Shown here piece by piece: positions 32,180-43,500 of a DNA stretch of 64,000 nt (position 1 is the first letter of the stretch; each line of letters begins with the position of its first letter). Under the pieces are notes generated by a model, which saw only the letters and a list, made by a program, of their open reading frames with translations, did no database searches and was not told the origin of the DNA. The stretch comes from Gammaproteobacteria bacterium. Its GTDB lineage: Bacteria > Pseudomonadota > Gammaproteobacteria > DSM-16500. Location: contig JARLJO010000064.1 in NCBI GenBank assembly GCA_031291175.1, forward strand, positions 123,919 to 187,918, given 5' to 3'. The translations under genes were made by a program, and so were the position numbers.

Positions 32180-34678
32180 ATGAAAAGAATGCTAATTAAC
32201 GCAACTCACAAAGATCAAGAGTTGCGAGTTGCGCTGGCGAATGGACAAAATCTCTATGATTTGATTATTGAATCATCCGCCCGCGAACAGAAACAATCCA
32301 ATATTTACAAAGGCAAAGTGACTCGTATTGAACCTAGCCTGGAAGCCGCTTTCGTGGACTACGGCGAAGAACGTCATGGCTTTCTCCCACTAAAAGAAAT
32401 TGCCCGCGCTTGTTTCAAACCAAGTTATCAAGATACCGGTCGTCGTCCTAGCATTACAGAAGTGCTAGAGGAAGGCCAAGAACTCATTATTCAAATCGAC
32501 AAAGAAGAACGCGGCACCAAAGGCGCGGCCCTCACCACCTCTATTTCATTGCCAGGCTCTTATTTAGTATTGATGCCGAACAATCCTAGAGCGGGTGGTA
32601 TTTCTCGACGTATCGAAGGTGATGAACGCTCTGAACTCCGTGAAAATTTAGCTAGCCTCACCCTGCCTGAAGGCATGGGATTGATTGTGAGAACCGCAGG
32701 CAGTGGCAAAAGCCATGATGAATTACAATGGGATTTAGACATCCTCTTACGTCATTGGGACGCCATTAAGTCTGTCGCAGATCAACGCCCAGCACCTTTC
32801 CTGATTTATCAAGAAAGCAATGTGGTGATTCGCGCTATTCGTGATTACCTGCGTAAAGACATTGATGAAGTTCTCATTGATGAACCAACGGTCTACGAAG
32901 AAATTCTACAACACATCCAGTTGGTACGTCCTGACTTCACTACCCGCATTAAGCTTTACAAAGATCCAACCCCTCTCTTTACACGCTTTCAAATTGAGAG
33001 CCAAATTGAGTCCGCCTTCCAACGTGAAGTGCGCCTGCCTTCCGGCGGAGCGGTTGTCATCGACCATACCGAAGCATTGATATCGATTGATATTAACTCG
33101 GCACGCTCGACCAAAGGTGGCGACATTGAAGAAACCGCTCTCACCACCAACCTTGAGGCCGCGGACGAAATTGCACGCCAATTACGTTTACGCGATTTGG
33201 GTGGCTTGATCGTTATCGACTTCATCGATATGACCCCATCCCGCAATCAACGTGAAGTGGAAGAACGCGTTCGTAACGCCTTATCAATGGACAGAGCTAA
33301 AGTGCAAGTGGGACGTATTTCTCGCTTCGGTTTACTCGAAATGTCTCGTCAGCGTCTTCGACCTTCTTTGGGCGAATCCAGCGAAATCACCTGCCCACGC
33401 TGCTTGGGTCAAGGCACAATCCGTGGAATTGAATCATTAGCGCTCTCTATTATTCGCTTAATTGAAGAACATGCGATTAAAGAAAATACCGCACAAGTCA
33501 GAGCGATATTGCCAATTGAGATTGCGACTTATTTATTGAACGAAAAACGCCAATCCATTATTGATATTGAAACACGTCAGCAAGTCACTGTATTGGTTGT
33601 ACCGAATCAGCACTTTATGACACCACACTACGAAGTGGAACGTATTCGTATTTCTGACCTTTCCGAAAAAGATGAAAAGCTGGCAAGTTACAAATTGGTA
33701 GTTAAACCCGAAGTTGAATTACCACAAATGAGCATGACAGCACAAAAAGATCATCAAGAACCTGCTATTAAAGGCACACTGAGTGAGCAGCCTTTTGCAT
33801 CTCCACCACCACCTTCATCCAGCAGAACAAAGTCCAGTCCAAGTTTACTGAAGCGTTTAGTCACGGCTGTATTTGGCAAAAAAGAAGCGGAACCAGCCAA
33901 AAAACCGACCTCCCATGACAAACGCAGACCCGGGATGCATACCTCATCACGTGGCGGCAAGAACCGTCCGCATCATCGTGACCAAAGAGGCCGAACCGGT
34001 GGTACAGGTGGTGGCAACAGAAGACCAGGTGGACAGCAGAATCGTCCTCATGACCCAGATTCCCGCCCAAGACATGCTAAATCAGGCGGTGACCGCAGAC
34101 CACATCATCCACCAAGAGACGGTCAAGCGGCGCAGGGTCAACAAGGGGAAAGACGTCATCACGATCCTGTAGTCCATCCGACCACACACGTTATTCATGA
34201 AACCGCACCGACGTCACATGAGAGAACGGAGCGACCTGTTGCAGAGAGAACTATAGAAAGAACAACAGAGAGAGCATTAGTGGCGGTAGCAACACATGAA
34301 GTGCATGTAACCCCTACACCGATTGTGAATGCACAACAGCATACTTACACTGAAACATCGCATACACAGCAGACAGTTGTGCCCATGCATACATCTGAAA
34401 CTGTGCGTGAAACGATTTATCATGCGCCACGCGGTGCTGAGCCAGCTGCTGAGACGTTTAACTCAAGTACCAATGAGCAACCTCAGCCGCAAGCAACAGG
34501 CGAAGCACAAAATCCAAATGCTGAAAGAAAACCACGTTATCCTTCAAACCAACGTCGTCGCAAACGTTTCTCGAAACATAATCGACACAGACGTCAAGGT
34601 ACGAGTGAAAATCGTCAAGCACTGGAAGGAGAAGATATTTATAGCGCTCCGAAAAAATCCGGAACAGGCGAAGAGTAA
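32180..34678 (+). CDS. rne: Ribonuclease E
   Basis: Endoribonuclease that starts mRNA decay and processes rRNA and tRNA precursors, and scaffolds the degradosome. The 832-aa protein has an S1 domain (about 38-120), a 5'-sensor and an RNase H/DNase I-like catalytic core with Asp304 (ISIDIN) and Asp347 (IVIDF), one residue offset from E. coli D303 and D346, and the zinc link CPRC at about 405-408. The segment beyond residue about 530 is disordered, rich in Arg, His, Pro and Gln, as in degradosome scaffolds, but shorter than in E. coli (1061 aa). It ends in an intrinsic terminator. Confidence 0.96.
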   Translation: MKRMLINATHKDQELRVALANGQNLYDLIIESSAREQKQSNIYKGKVTRIEPSLEAAFVDYGEERHGFLPLKEIARACFKPSYQDTGRRPSITEVLEEGQELIIQIDKEERGTKGAALTTSISLPGSYLVLMPNNPRAGGISRRIEGDERSELRENLASLTLPEGMGLIVRTAGSGKSHDELQWDLDILLRHWDAIKSVADQRPAPFLIYQESNVVIRAIRDYLRKDIDEVLIDEPTVYEEILQHIQLVRPDFTTRIKLYKDPTPLFTRFQIESQIESAFQREVRLPSGGAVVIDHTEALISIDINSARSTKGGDIEETALTTNLEAADEIARQLRLRDLGGLIVIDFIDMTPSRNQREVEERVRNALSMDRAKVQVGRISRFGLLEMSRQRLRPSLGESSEITCPRCLGQGTIRGIESLALSIIRLIEEHAIKENTAQVRAILPIEIATYLLNEKRQSIIDIETRQQVTVLVVPNQHFMTPHYEVERIRISDLSEKDEKLASYKLVVKPEVELPQMSMTAQKDHQEPAIKGTLSEQPFASPPPPSSSRTKSSPSLLKRLVTAVFGKKEAEPAKKPTSHDKRRPGMHTSSRGGKNRPHHRDQRGRTGGTGGGNRRPGGQQNRPHDPDSRPRHAKSGGDRRPHHPPRDGQAAQGQQGERRHHDPVVHPTTHVIHETAPTSHERTERPVAERTIERTTERALVAVATHEVHVTPTPIVNAQQHTYTETSHTQQTVVPMHTSETVRETIYHAPRGAEPAAETFNSSTNEQPQPQATGEAQNPNAERKPRYPSNQRRRKRFSKHNRHRRQGTSENRQALEGEDIYSAPKKSGTGEE

Positions 34679-34686
34679 CCCATTGC

Positions 34687-34728
34687 TTCCCTCTCCCGTT
34701 TGGGGAGAGGGAACATATTTTTATATTT
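34687..34728 (+). terminator. Intrinsic terminator of rne
   Basis: TTCCCTCTCCC (34687-34697) pairs perfectly with GGGAGAGGGAA (34703-34713), followed by CATATTTTTATATTTT. It lies 9 nt after the rne stop and could also serve the convergent Trm112-like gene. Confidence 0.85.
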
Positions 34729-34742
34729 TAGATTACCGAAAC

Positions 34743-34919
34743 TTAAGACTCATCATCACCAACACGACGTGCCCGCGAAACCAACATGACTGGTATACCG
34801 TCCACTACCGGATAAGCCATCCGATCAAATTTGCAAATCAATTCCTGACTGGTCGAATCATATATCAATTCACCTTTGCAAATAGGACATGCTAAGATCT
34901 CAAGTAAATTTATATCCAT
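34743..34919 (-). CDS. Trm112/YcaR family small zinc protein
   Basis: A 58-aa protein beginning [20 protein letters not shown], with a second Cys in [20 protein letters not shown], the hallmark of the UPF0434/YcaR/Trm112-like family. In eukaryotes and archaea Trm112 activates methyltransferases; the bacterial role is less clear, and in enterobacteria the gene lies next to kdsB. Here it stands alone, convergent to rne. AAGGTGA precedes the ATG at 34919 by nine bases. Two of the usual four metal-binding Cys are replaced: the second CxxC is reduced to a single Cys followed by Phe-Asp, which is common in this family. Confidence 0.88.
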   Translation of the reverse strand: MDINLLEILACPICKGELIYDSTSQELICKFDRMAYPVVDGIPVMLVSRARRVGDDES

Positions 34920-34976
34920 GAAATAATCACCTTACAAAATACATTAGATAGAGATAGTATCGAGAAGCAACCACCT

Positions 34977-35708
34977 ATGACAACTGGATTTCATCTAAAT
35001 ACCATCGACCCCTCTTGGCAACCTATTATTCAAAGCGGTTTGAATACAATAGACACAGATTATATACAGCAACTTAAAGCCGCCAAAGATTGGCTGCCGG
35101 GCCGCGATAAAATTTTTAACGCTTTTTCTTTACCTGTTGACCAAGTCAAGTACGTCCTGTTTGGTGAATCCCCCTACCCTCGGGCACAATCGGCAAATGG
35201 ATATGCTTTTTGGGATGCCGCCGTCAGCGATATCTGGTCACCAACCGGATTAAGCAAAGCCGTCAATCGTGCCACCTCTTTGCGAAATATCATTAAAATG
35301 CTTTTAATTGCCGAAGGACTATTAAGCCCCAATCATACCAGCCAGGCAGATATTGCTGCGGTCGATAAAAGCCATTTAGTGCAAACCATTAGCGAGTTTT
35401 TTGGTAACTTTATCCAACATGGCATTCTTTTGTTAAATGCGTCATTAGTATTACAACCGTCCAATGTACGCAAAGATGCTCGCGCATGGCGCCCGTTTTT
35501 AAAACACACCATGGACCATCTGTTGCAAAAAAAACCAGACGTGCAATTTATCTTACTAGGTAACATTGCGAATGAAATCGATCCACTCATCCCTCAACCG
35601 GGTATAAAAAAGTTTTATGCAGAACACCCCTATAACATCTCATTTATTCACAACCCAGAGGTGCTGAAGTTCTTTAAACCACTACATTTATTGCGATCAA
35701 AACAATAA
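34977..35708 (+). CDS. Uracil-DNA glycosylase-superfamily protein with altered active site
   Basis: 243 aa with the overall motif order of family-1 uracil-DNA glycosylases: DPSWQPIIQSGL near the N-terminus, IFNAFSLPVDQVKYVLFGESPYPRA (split motif around 47-70), ANGYAFWD, LLLNASLVLQP, and HPYN near the C-terminus in place of HPSP. In true UNG the first motif is GQDPYH, with the Asp activating water; here it reads GESPYP (63-68), so the catalytic Asp is Ser65. The C-terminal His is kept. It may be a DNA-binding or regulatory paralogue, or an enzyme with another chemistry. It is upstream of the two-component system with a 65-nt gap. Confidence 0.75.
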   Translation: MTTGFHLNTIDPSWQPIIQSGLNTIDTDYIQQLKAAKDWLPGRDKIFNAFSLPVDQVKYVLFGESPYPRAQSANGYAFWDAAVSDIWSPTGLSKAVNRATSLRNIIKMLLIAEGLLSPNHTSQADIAAVDKSHLVQTISEFFGNFIQHGILLLNASLVLQPSNVRKDARAWRPFLKHTMDHLLQKKPDVQFILLGNIANEIDPLIPQPGIKKFYAEHPYNISFIHNPEVLKFFKPLHLLRSKQ

Positions 35709-35773
35709 CGTTTGCTATCAGCAAGTAAAAAAGCTAAATTTATAGACATACCCATATCGAGGGACTTGAGTTC

Positions 35774-36445
35774 ATGCGCATACTTTTAGTAGAAGATGAT
35801 GAGTTATTAGGCGATGGTTTACGAACCGGCCTGATTCAGTATGGATATGCCGTCGATTGGTTGAAAGATGGCCAGTCAGCCGACCAGGCTTTAAAAACAG
35901 AAACATTTGATCTTGTTGTATTAGACCTTGGTCTTCCCAAATTATCCGGCATTACCGTTTTACAAAATCTGCGCGCACGTGGTCAAACCATGCCCGTACT
36001 GATTTTAACGGCGAGAGAGTCAGTTGAAGATCGCGTCAAAGGTCTCGATAGCGGCGCTGATGACTACCTGACAAAACCTTTTGATCTGGATGAACTCTGT
36101 GCCAGATTACGTGCGTTACAAAGACGCTTTTCATCACGAGCGGAACCTTTGTTAGTGCATGATAATATTTGCATGGATCCTGCCTCTCATACCGTCACAT
36201 TCAATAACGAAACCATTAGTGTTTCGCGACGCGAGTTTGCGCTATTGCAAAAGCTACTCGAAAATTCTGGACGTGTTCTATCACGTGAACACCTGACTCA
36301 ATCACTATATGGATGGGGTGAAGACGTTGACAGTAATGCCTTAGAAGTTCACATACATAATCTTCGTAAAAAGTTCGGACAAAACTTTATACGGACGATT
36401 CGTGGTATAGGCTACATGATTGATAAAAGTAAAGAAGAAAAATGA
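35774..36445 (+). CDS. OmpR-family response regulator (QseB/PmrA type)
   Basis: 223 aa. The receiver has the ED pair at 8-9, phospho-acceptor Asp51 (VVLDLGLP), Thr79 and Lys101 (TKPFDLDEL). The C-terminal winged helix has the SRREFALLQKLLENSGRVLSREHL and SNALEVHIHNLRKKFG motifs. It is closest by eye to QseB and PmrA, the group that includes the Legionella and Coxiella PmrA regulators of Dot/Icm effector genes. Because five transcription units at 47-60 kb carry PmrA-like tandem boxes, this protein is a candidate for their activator, though another PmrA may exist elsewhere. It overlaps the kinase gene by 4 nt (ATGA). Confidence 0.93.
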   Translation: MRILLVEDDELLGDGLRTGLIQYGYAVDWLKDGQSADQALKTETFDLVVLDLGLPKLSGITVLQNLRARGQTMPVLILTARESVEDRVKGLDSGADDYLTKPFDLDELCARLRALQRRFSSRAEPLLVHDNICMDPASHTVTFNNETISVSRREFALLQKLLENSGRVLSREHLTQSLYGWGEDVDSNALEVHIHNLRKKFGQNFIRTIRGIGYMIDKSKEEK

Positions 36446-37821
36446 TTCGGTCAATACGACATTTCTTACTGATCAGCTTGCTTATTAGCATAACGGTTGC
36501 GTCATCAATCACTGCGATTGGTAATTACCTACTTGATAAACAGGTGACCCAAACCTATCTTGATGGGCAACTCATCAAAAATTTTTCTTTCATCGAAATT
36601 CTGACGCAATCTTCCAAAACGGATGACAATATTCGCAAAGAAATTGCGTTTTATTTTAATAAAGCGAATTCGCTTGCAACCAAAAACTTGTTATTTCAAG
36701 TTTGGAGCAAAGAAGGAAAACTAATTCTCTATTCTGCCAGCAACTCCATCGCACCGTTAAAAGATGCTCCGATTGGATTCAGTGATCGTAAAATTCAAAA
36801 CAATAACTGGCGCGTTTATGCCGAAGTTGACAGCCTCACCAATGCTAAAATTGTGGTGGCTGAACTCTATGATATTCGTAACAAACTAGCTGACGATATT
36901 ACCGTCAGTAATGCTTATATTTTACTTGTCACCTATCCGTTATTTGGATTTTTGGTTTGGTTAATCATTGGATTAGCTTTGCGATCCATCACCAAAGTCA
37001 CTAGCGAAATTTCAAACCGCGCGTCCACCTATCTTGAACCGGTGGCAGCAGAAAACATTCCGATCGAAATTAAACCGTTGGTGGCAGAGCTAAATCAATT
37101 ATTCATCCGATTAAAATTAGCATTTGAACGCAACAAACGTTTTGCGGCTGATGCAGCACACGAACTAAGAACACCACTTGCCGCCCTCAAAACCCAAGCG
37201 CAAGTCGCCTTAAAATCCGATACCGAACTCGATCGACATAATGCCTTGTTGAAAGTACTCCAAGGGGTGGATCGCAGCTCACACATGGTCGCGCAGTTAT
37301 TAACGCTGAGCCGCTTAGGACAAGAAGAAGCATTAAGCGACATAAAACCGGTTGATCTGCATAAACTGGCCTCAGAAATATTGGCCTATTTAGTGCCCGT
37401 AGCACTCGAAAAGTTCATTGAAATCGAATTAGCTCCACCACCACCGGATGCTACAGTTTTAGGGAATGATATTACGCTTGGCATACTTATCCGCAATATC
37501 GTCGATAATGCGATTCGCTACACGCCATTAAGCGGGGAAGTGAAAGTACAAATTATTAATGAAAACAACCATATTATCTTCCGCGTTACCGATAGCGGCG
37601 CAGGGATTCCACCTGAGTTGCGCGAACGCGTATTTGAAAGATTTTTCCGAGTCCTCGGTACAACCGCCTCAGGCAGCGGCCTAGGGCTTGCTATCGTCAG
37701 CCAGATTGCGGACCTTCATCACGCCGAAGTCGTCCTGGGAGCCCCTCTAACGGGCACAGGCTTGCAATTTGACGTGATCTTCTCAAAATATTATTCGACC
37801 CCTCCGATATCAGCAGGCTAA
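36442..37821 (+). CDS. Sensor histidine kinase (QseC/PmrB type)
   Basis: 459 aa. Membrane helices at about 8-28 and 158-180 enclose a periplasmic domain of about 130 residues. A HAMP-like linker, HisKA with phospho-acceptor His240 (AADAAHELRTPLAALK) and an HATPase domain (N box NIVDNAIRYTP, DSGAGIPPE, GSGLGLAIVSQIA) follow. It partners the regulator immediately upstream (4-nt overlap). The periplasmic part lacks a motif that would name the signal; I did not see a clear ExxE iron site of PmrB. Confidence 0.93.
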   Translation: MIRSIRHFLLISLLISITVASSITAIGNYLLDKQVTQTYLDGQLIKNFSFIEILTQSSKTDDNIRKEIAFYFNKANSLATKNLLFQVWSKEGKLILYSASNSIAPLKDAPIGFSDRKIQNNNWRVYAEVDSLTNAKIVVAELYDIRNKLADDITVSNAYILLVTYPLFGFLVWLIIGLALRSITKVTSEISNRASTYLEPVAAENIPIEIKPLVAELNQLFIRLKLAFERNKRFAADAAHELRTPLAALKTQAQVALKSDTELDRHNALLKVLQGVDRSSHMVAQLLTLSRLGQEEALSDIKPVDLHKLASEILAYLVPVALEKFIEIELAPPPPDATVLGNDITLGILIRNIVDNAIRYTPLSGEVKVQIINENNHIIFRVTDSGAGIPPELRERVFERFFRVLGTTASGSGLGLAIVSQIADLHHAEVVLGAPLTGTGLQFDVIFSKYYSTPPISAG

Positions 37822-37828
37822 TTCAACA

Positions 37829-40471
37829 ATGGATTTATTTGATCAATTAGAGCAACAGTCCACTTTGCTCACCCCAAATCGACGTCTTTCTGCTTCTTTA
37901 TTAAAAAAGCATCATTTGTGGCAAAGCGAATTGGGGAAAAAATGTTGGCCAAGTTTAGATATTTTACCGATAACAAGTTGGTTGCAACGCTTATGGAAAG
38001 CGCTTGCCGCCAGCCAAATCGATGAAGCATTTTTACCGCTGACAAGCAGTCAAGAACAACTCTTATGGGAAGAAATATTACGCGACTCAGCCGAAAGCGA
38101 TAATCTACTTCAAGTCTCAAGCACCGCGCAACTCGCGCGCTCTGCATGGACTACACTTAAGCAATGGCAAGTCAGCATTGATGATCCCGAATTGCGTACT
38201 ACCGAAGATAGTATGATTTTTCAACGCTGGGCTGAACGTTTTCAAGCCTTGTGCGAAGAGAAACACTGGCTGGATACCAGCAGCCTGACTGACGTTGTAA
38301 TTGAGAGAATACAAACCGGTGAAATCGAAGCGCCGCAACATATTTTATTATATGGTTTTACTGAGTTCTCACCACAATATCAAACCTTATTGTCCGCCTG
38401 CAAAGATCAAGGTAGCCATATTACTTATTATGAACCGATGGAGACGAATAACACGATCCATCGCATGTCATTAACAGATGAAGAAACTGAAATTCGTACG
38501 ATGGCAAGGTGGGCAAAGAAACGTTGGGAAGACAATCCCAACCATGTGATAGGCTGCGTTTTTCCACGGCTGGAACAAATGCGGGAATCCGTTATTCAAA
38601 TCTTCTCGGCTGTTTTTTCAGAGGAAAATACCTTATCACTGGATCATACCACCTTACCATTTAATATATCCGCTGGTAAAAGCCTGGCATCTTATCCTGT
38701 TATTCATACCGCTCTGCAATTATTGAATTTGCATACCAACAAAATGCCTATTGAAAAACTGAGCGGCATTCTGCGCTCGCCTTTTTTAGGTGAAGCCGAA
38801 AAAGAAATGACAAAACGGGCTCAGCTAGAAAATGCTTTACGTAACAACAATACTTCAACGATTAGCCTCACTAAACTCATTGAGCACGCTGCCACTTGCC
38901 CCGCTTTAGTCAAAAGATTCAACGCTTATCTTGACGCGAGAAATGAAATCCACGGTCAAGTATTGCCAATCAGCAAATGGGTCACGATTTTTATCGACTT
39001 ACTCAATCATTTGGGCTGGCCCGGTGAACGCAGCTTAAATAGTGCAGAATACCAAGTCGTCAAATCATGGTTTGATTTATTGAAAGAATACGCCGGATTT
39101 GACACCGTGCTTGCACCCATCCATTTCAAACGCGCACTGGATTATTTAACACGATTAACGATTCAAAAGATTTTTCAGCCAGAAAGCCCCGAAGCAAACA
39201 TTCAATTGTTAGGTATGCTGGAAGCCGCCGAACTGCCGTTTGATCATCTGTGGGTAATGGGCCTGGATGATACGGCTTGGCCACCTTTTCCTAAGCCTAA
39301 TCCATTTATTCCCCAGCGTTTACAGAAAACGTTAAATATGCCGCATGCCACTGCGGATAGGGAATTAATTTATTGCAAAGAGCTCACCACGCAGCTAAAA
39401 CGCGGCGCGGCGAACGTGCTTTTTAGCCATGCTTTAAAAAACGATGACGCCGAGTTAAGACCGAGCCCTTTGATAACCGATATCACCGAAATATCTGTGG
39501 ACCAACTGCATTTATCGGCATTTAATACGCCGGACTACTGCATTTACGAAAGTCGTGACATGGAATACTTACACGATGAGATTGCGCCATCCGTCACCGC
39601 GCCCGATCAAATTCGTGGTGGCACGAAAATTTTCAAATTGCAGGCAGCTTGTCCTTTTAAAGCGTTTGCTGAAATTCGATTGCATGCAAAACAAGTCGAT
39701 GCCCCCACTTTAGGTTTGCGCGCAACGGATCGCGGCAGCATATTGCATAAAGCATTAGAAATGATTTGGCGCGAACTGCAAAGTCAAGCCGCTCTGCTCT
39801 CACTGGCACAGAATGAATTAAAAGAACTCATTCAACGATGCGTGGATCAAGCGATTTTTCTGATCGCTGGCGAATCCATTGAGAGCTTACGTTATTTGGC
39901 ATTAGAATCCATGCGTCTCCAATCCATTATGCTAGATTGGCTAAACCAGGAGAAAATCCGTGCGGATTTTAAAGTGGTCGCGCTAGAACAAGAGGTTAAA
40001 ACGACTTTTTGTCAAATCCCTGTGACGCTACGCATTGATAGAATTGATGAATTAAATAACGGAAAAAAACTCATCATTGATTATAAGTCGGGAAAAAACA
40101 ATCCCGTCAAAGGCTGGTTTGGTGACAGACCCGATGAGCCGCAACTGCCGTTGTATTGCGTGATAGATCCCAGTGAAACCATAGGCATTGCTTTTGCACA
40201 AATCAATCCTGAGAACATGGGCTTCTATGGCATCAGTCAACTTTCGATAGGCATAGATTCTGTCAAAAATTTAGCGGAAATGGATCACTATACCGATGCG
40301 GTCAATTGGAACGATCAAGTTCTCGCATGGCAAAAAACGCTAGAAAACTTGGGCGATCGTTTTTATCAAGGTGATGCCAGGGTAGATCCGAAGGATCCTG
40401 TTGAAACTTGTCAATACTGCAAATTACAGGCGTTATGTCGAGTCAATGAAACTAATCCGGTTCCGTTATAA
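37829..40471 (+). CDS. AddB-like PD-(D/E)XK nuclease, recombination/repair
   Basis: 880 aa, matching the proteobacterial AddB-like probable DNA repair proteins encoded just before an AddA-like helicase. The N-terminus (LLTPNRRLSASLLKKH) starts a helicase-like region without a working Walker A. The C-terminal nuclease has LRIDRID and KLIIDYKSG (D and K of the PD-(D/E)XK site). Cys residues in QAACPFKAFAE and CQYCKLQALC form the iron-sulfur cluster pattern of AddB nucleases. It is 8 nt downstream of the kinase and 40 nt upstream of the helicase gene; the pair probably processes double-strand ends, replacing RecBCD. Confidence 0.88.
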   Translation: MDLFDQLEQQSTLLTPNRRLSASLLKKHHLWQSELGKKCWPSLDILPITSWLQRLWKALAASQIDEAFLPLTSSQEQLLWEEILRDSAESDNLLQVSSTAQLARSAWTTLKQWQVSIDDPELRTTEDSMIFQRWAERFQALCEEKHWLDTSSLTDVVIERIQTGEIEAPQHILLYGFTEFSPQYQTLLSACKDQGSHITYYEPMETNNTIHRMSLTDEETEIRTMARWAKKRWEDNPNHVIGCVFPRLEQMRESVIQIFSAVFSEENTLSLDHTTLPFNISAGKSLASYPVIHTALQLLNLHTNKMPIEKLSGILRSPFLGEAEKEMTKRAQLENALRNNNTSTISLTKLIEHAATCPALVKRFNAYLDARNEIHGQVLPISKWVTIFIDLLNHLGWPGERSLNSAEYQVVKSWFDLLKEYAGFDTVLAPIHFKRALDYLTRLTIQKIFQPESPEANIQLLGMLEAAELPFDHLWVMGLDDTAWPPFPKPNPFIPQRLQKTLNMPHATADRELIYCKELTTQLKRGAANVLFSHALKNDDAELRPSPLITDITEISVDQLHLSAFNTPDYCIYESRDMEYLHDEIAPSVTAPDQIRGGTKIFKLQAACPFKAFAEIRLHAKQVDAPTLGLRATDRGSILHKALEMIWRELQSQAALLSLAQNELKELIQRCVDQAIFLIAGESIESLRYLALESMRLQSIMLDWLNQEKIRADFKVVALEQEVKTTFCQIPVTLRIDRIDELNNGKKLIIDYKSGKNNPVKGWFGDRPDEPQLPLYCVIDPSETIGIAFAQINPENMGFYGISQLSIGIDSVKNLAEMDHYTDAVNWNDQVLAWQKTLENLGDRFYQGDARVDPKDPVETCQYCKLQALCRVNETNPVPL

Positions 40472-40510
40472 AACACAATGGTATAGCGCTTAACTAAATA
40501 AGACTTTTTT

Positions 40511-43500
40511 ATGACACAAATGATTAACCAGGCTCTACAAGATGAACCCGAACGCAGGCGTGCACTCGACCCAACACTTTCTTTTATCGTGCAAGCACCA
40601 GCTGGTTCAGGCAAAACAGAATTAATCACTCAGCGAGTGCTGATGTTACTTGGCCATGTCAATGCGCCTGAAGAAATTTTAGCAATTACTTTTACTAAAA
40701 AAGCGGCTGCTGAGATGCGCGCTCGAATCATTCATTCATTAAAAAAAGCGGCAACGGAAGCGGAACCTAGTGCGCCTCACGCTAAAAAAACTTGGGGTTT
40801 AGCTAAAAGCGCGCTCCAGCGAGATAAAACCCTAAATTGGCAGCTGCTAGTGAATCCGAATCGATTACGGATCCAGACAATTGATTCATTCAATGCGAGT
40901 CTTATTAAGTATCTGCCTATGCTATCGCATTTTGGCGCGCCGCCTGAGATAGTAAAAGATTCGTATCCACTGTATCTTGAAGCCATTCAAGAGTTTTTAT
41001 CGCATCTGGAAGAAAATGTCGTGTGGGCAGATGCTATCGCAGCACTTCTGCTCCACATGGATAACGATCTCAACAAAGTGCAAAACTTGCTGATTAATAT
41101 GTTAACCAAGCGTGATCAATGGTTACCTTATATTATGATAGAAAGTGATCCTGAAAATTTGCGCGAGCTACTTGAGGGCCATCTTGCGTCTATTGTCTCT
41201 GACGCATTAAGCAGCATTACGGCTCAATACCCTAAAGCGTTGAGCGAGGAGCTACTCTACTTAGCACGTTATGCTGCGTATAACTTGAAATCCGCTAACA
41301 GTGATTCATCTATTATTCAGTGTCTTGATCTTTTGTCTTTACCAGAAAGTCACTTTAAAGAAAAATCGCTTTGGATTGCACTCAGTGAATTGTTACTCAC
41401 TAAAGAGTTTTCCTGGCGCAAAAGAATTGATAAATCCACAGGCTTTCCCGCGCCATCTAACGCAGGCAACCCACAGGAAAAAGCGCTTTTTGCGGAAATG
41501 AAACAACGCATGTCCGCTTTAATTGAAAAACTGATGGAACATGAAAAATTACGCGTCGCCCTCAGTGAATTAAATGCTGCTCCTTCCTATCAATATCAGG
41601 AAATACAGTGGGAAGCTTTAAAGGCACTTAATTTAGTGTTGAGAGTCATTGTAGCGCAACTGCGTGTTGTTTTTAAAAATCACGGGGAAATTGATTATGT
41701 TGAAAATGCGCAAGCAGCGCTCACTGCCTTAGGCTCAGATGATGCGCCCACTGATCTTGCGCTGACTCTGGATTATCAGATTAAGCATATCTTGATTGAT
41801 GAATTTCAAGATACATCAAATAGCCAATATCGGTTACTACAAAAACTCACCGCGGGCTGGGAGCCAAACGATGGGCGCACTTTATTTGTTGTCGGTGATC
41901 CAATGCAATCCATTTACCGTTTCCGTGAAGCGGAAGTGGGTTTATTCATTCGCGCACGTAAGAAAGGCATTGGCCAAATTAAACTGGAACCTTTGACTTT
42001 ATCCGTTAACTTTCGTTCGACGCCTACCATTGTTGAGTGGGTGAATGCCAGTTTTCAAAAAGTGTTGCCACCTTTTGAGGATATTGCAACGGGTGCTGTT
42101 TCTTATAGTTTATGTATTGCCAATCCTAAAGATGAAATTGACGGCTCGAACGTGCAGTTGCACCACTACGCCAACTCGGATGAAATGCAAGGGCAAGAAA
42201 TTGTTAATTTAATTCAGCAAACCAAGAAAGAAAGACCCGGCGACACGATCGCTATTTTGGTTCGATCTCGTAATCACCTGGAATATGTCATACCGGCTTT
42301 GAAAAAAGCGGGACTTTCTTATCGTGCGATTGATATTGATCCGTTAAACTCCCGCCCTATTATTCAAGACATGATGGCGCTGACAAGAGCATTATTGCAT
42401 CCTGCTGATCGAATTGCCTGGCTTGCTATTTTGCGGGCGCCCTGGTGTGGATTAACTTTAAGTGATCTGGTTATCATTGACGATAACAAACCTCAAACTA
42501 CCCTTTGGGATCAATTGCAAAAAAGTGACCTGATTGCAAAAATGAGTGCTGAAGGTCAACAACAAATTGCGCGCATTCTGCCTGTGCTTAAAAGCAAAAT
42601 GGCGGAGCGTCGACGCACCACTTTACGCGTTTGGGTTGAAAGCACCTGGATGTTATTGGGTGGACCTGCTTGTGTTGAACAATCTTCGGATTTAGAAGAC
42701 GTTGGCTCTTATCTCAAATTATTGGAAAAGCTGGATAAAGGCGGCGATATCGAAAACCTGGATAACATCGATACGTACGTCAGTAAGTTGTTTGCAGCCC
42801 CCAATAACCAATCCGATAATACGCTGCAGATTATGACTATTCACAATGCGAAGGGCTTGGAATTTGATTCGGTTATTTTGCCTCATCTTGAACGCAAAGC
42901 ACCGAATGATGAAAAACAACTTTTATTATGGATGGAGAGACCACGCGAAAACGAACGTAACGCATTGATTTTAGCGCCGGTTCATGCAACCGGGAAAGAG
43001 ACCGATTCGATTTATGAATACATCAAGCAGCAACATGCCATTAAATCCGATTATGAAAATGGACGTTTACTGTATGTGGCTGTCACCCGCGCGAAAAAAT
43101 TTCTGCATTTGTTTTTTACTTTGAAAGTGGATGCAAACAAGAGTCAGGAAGCAAAACCCATCGCAAGAAGTTTGTTAGAAAAACTTTGGCCTGCCATCAA
43201 GCAAGGTGTCGTCATTAATCCTTCTCCTGATTTGGACCATGCGGCTCTGCCAACCGAGATACCTAAACGTTACATTAAACGCTTAACACAGCAATGGTCT
43301 AACCCCGTTCATGAAAATAGTATTGTTGAGACGGCCACCTCACATAAGAATACGCCCGGTTTTCAATTATCATCGGATAATGCGAAACACATCGGCACGC
43401 TAGTGCATCAAATTTTGCAACAAATGAGTAAGAAAGGCATAAGCTGGTGGGATGGGAAAACCCTGGAACAACAACAAAGATATTTAAAACACCAGCTTTT

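Noticed and set aside
34329..34895. Plus-strand frame of 188 codons overlapping the end of rne
   Set aside because: It lies in another frame of the rne disordered region, runs through the rne terminator and is antisense to the Trm112-like gene, which has clear family motifs.
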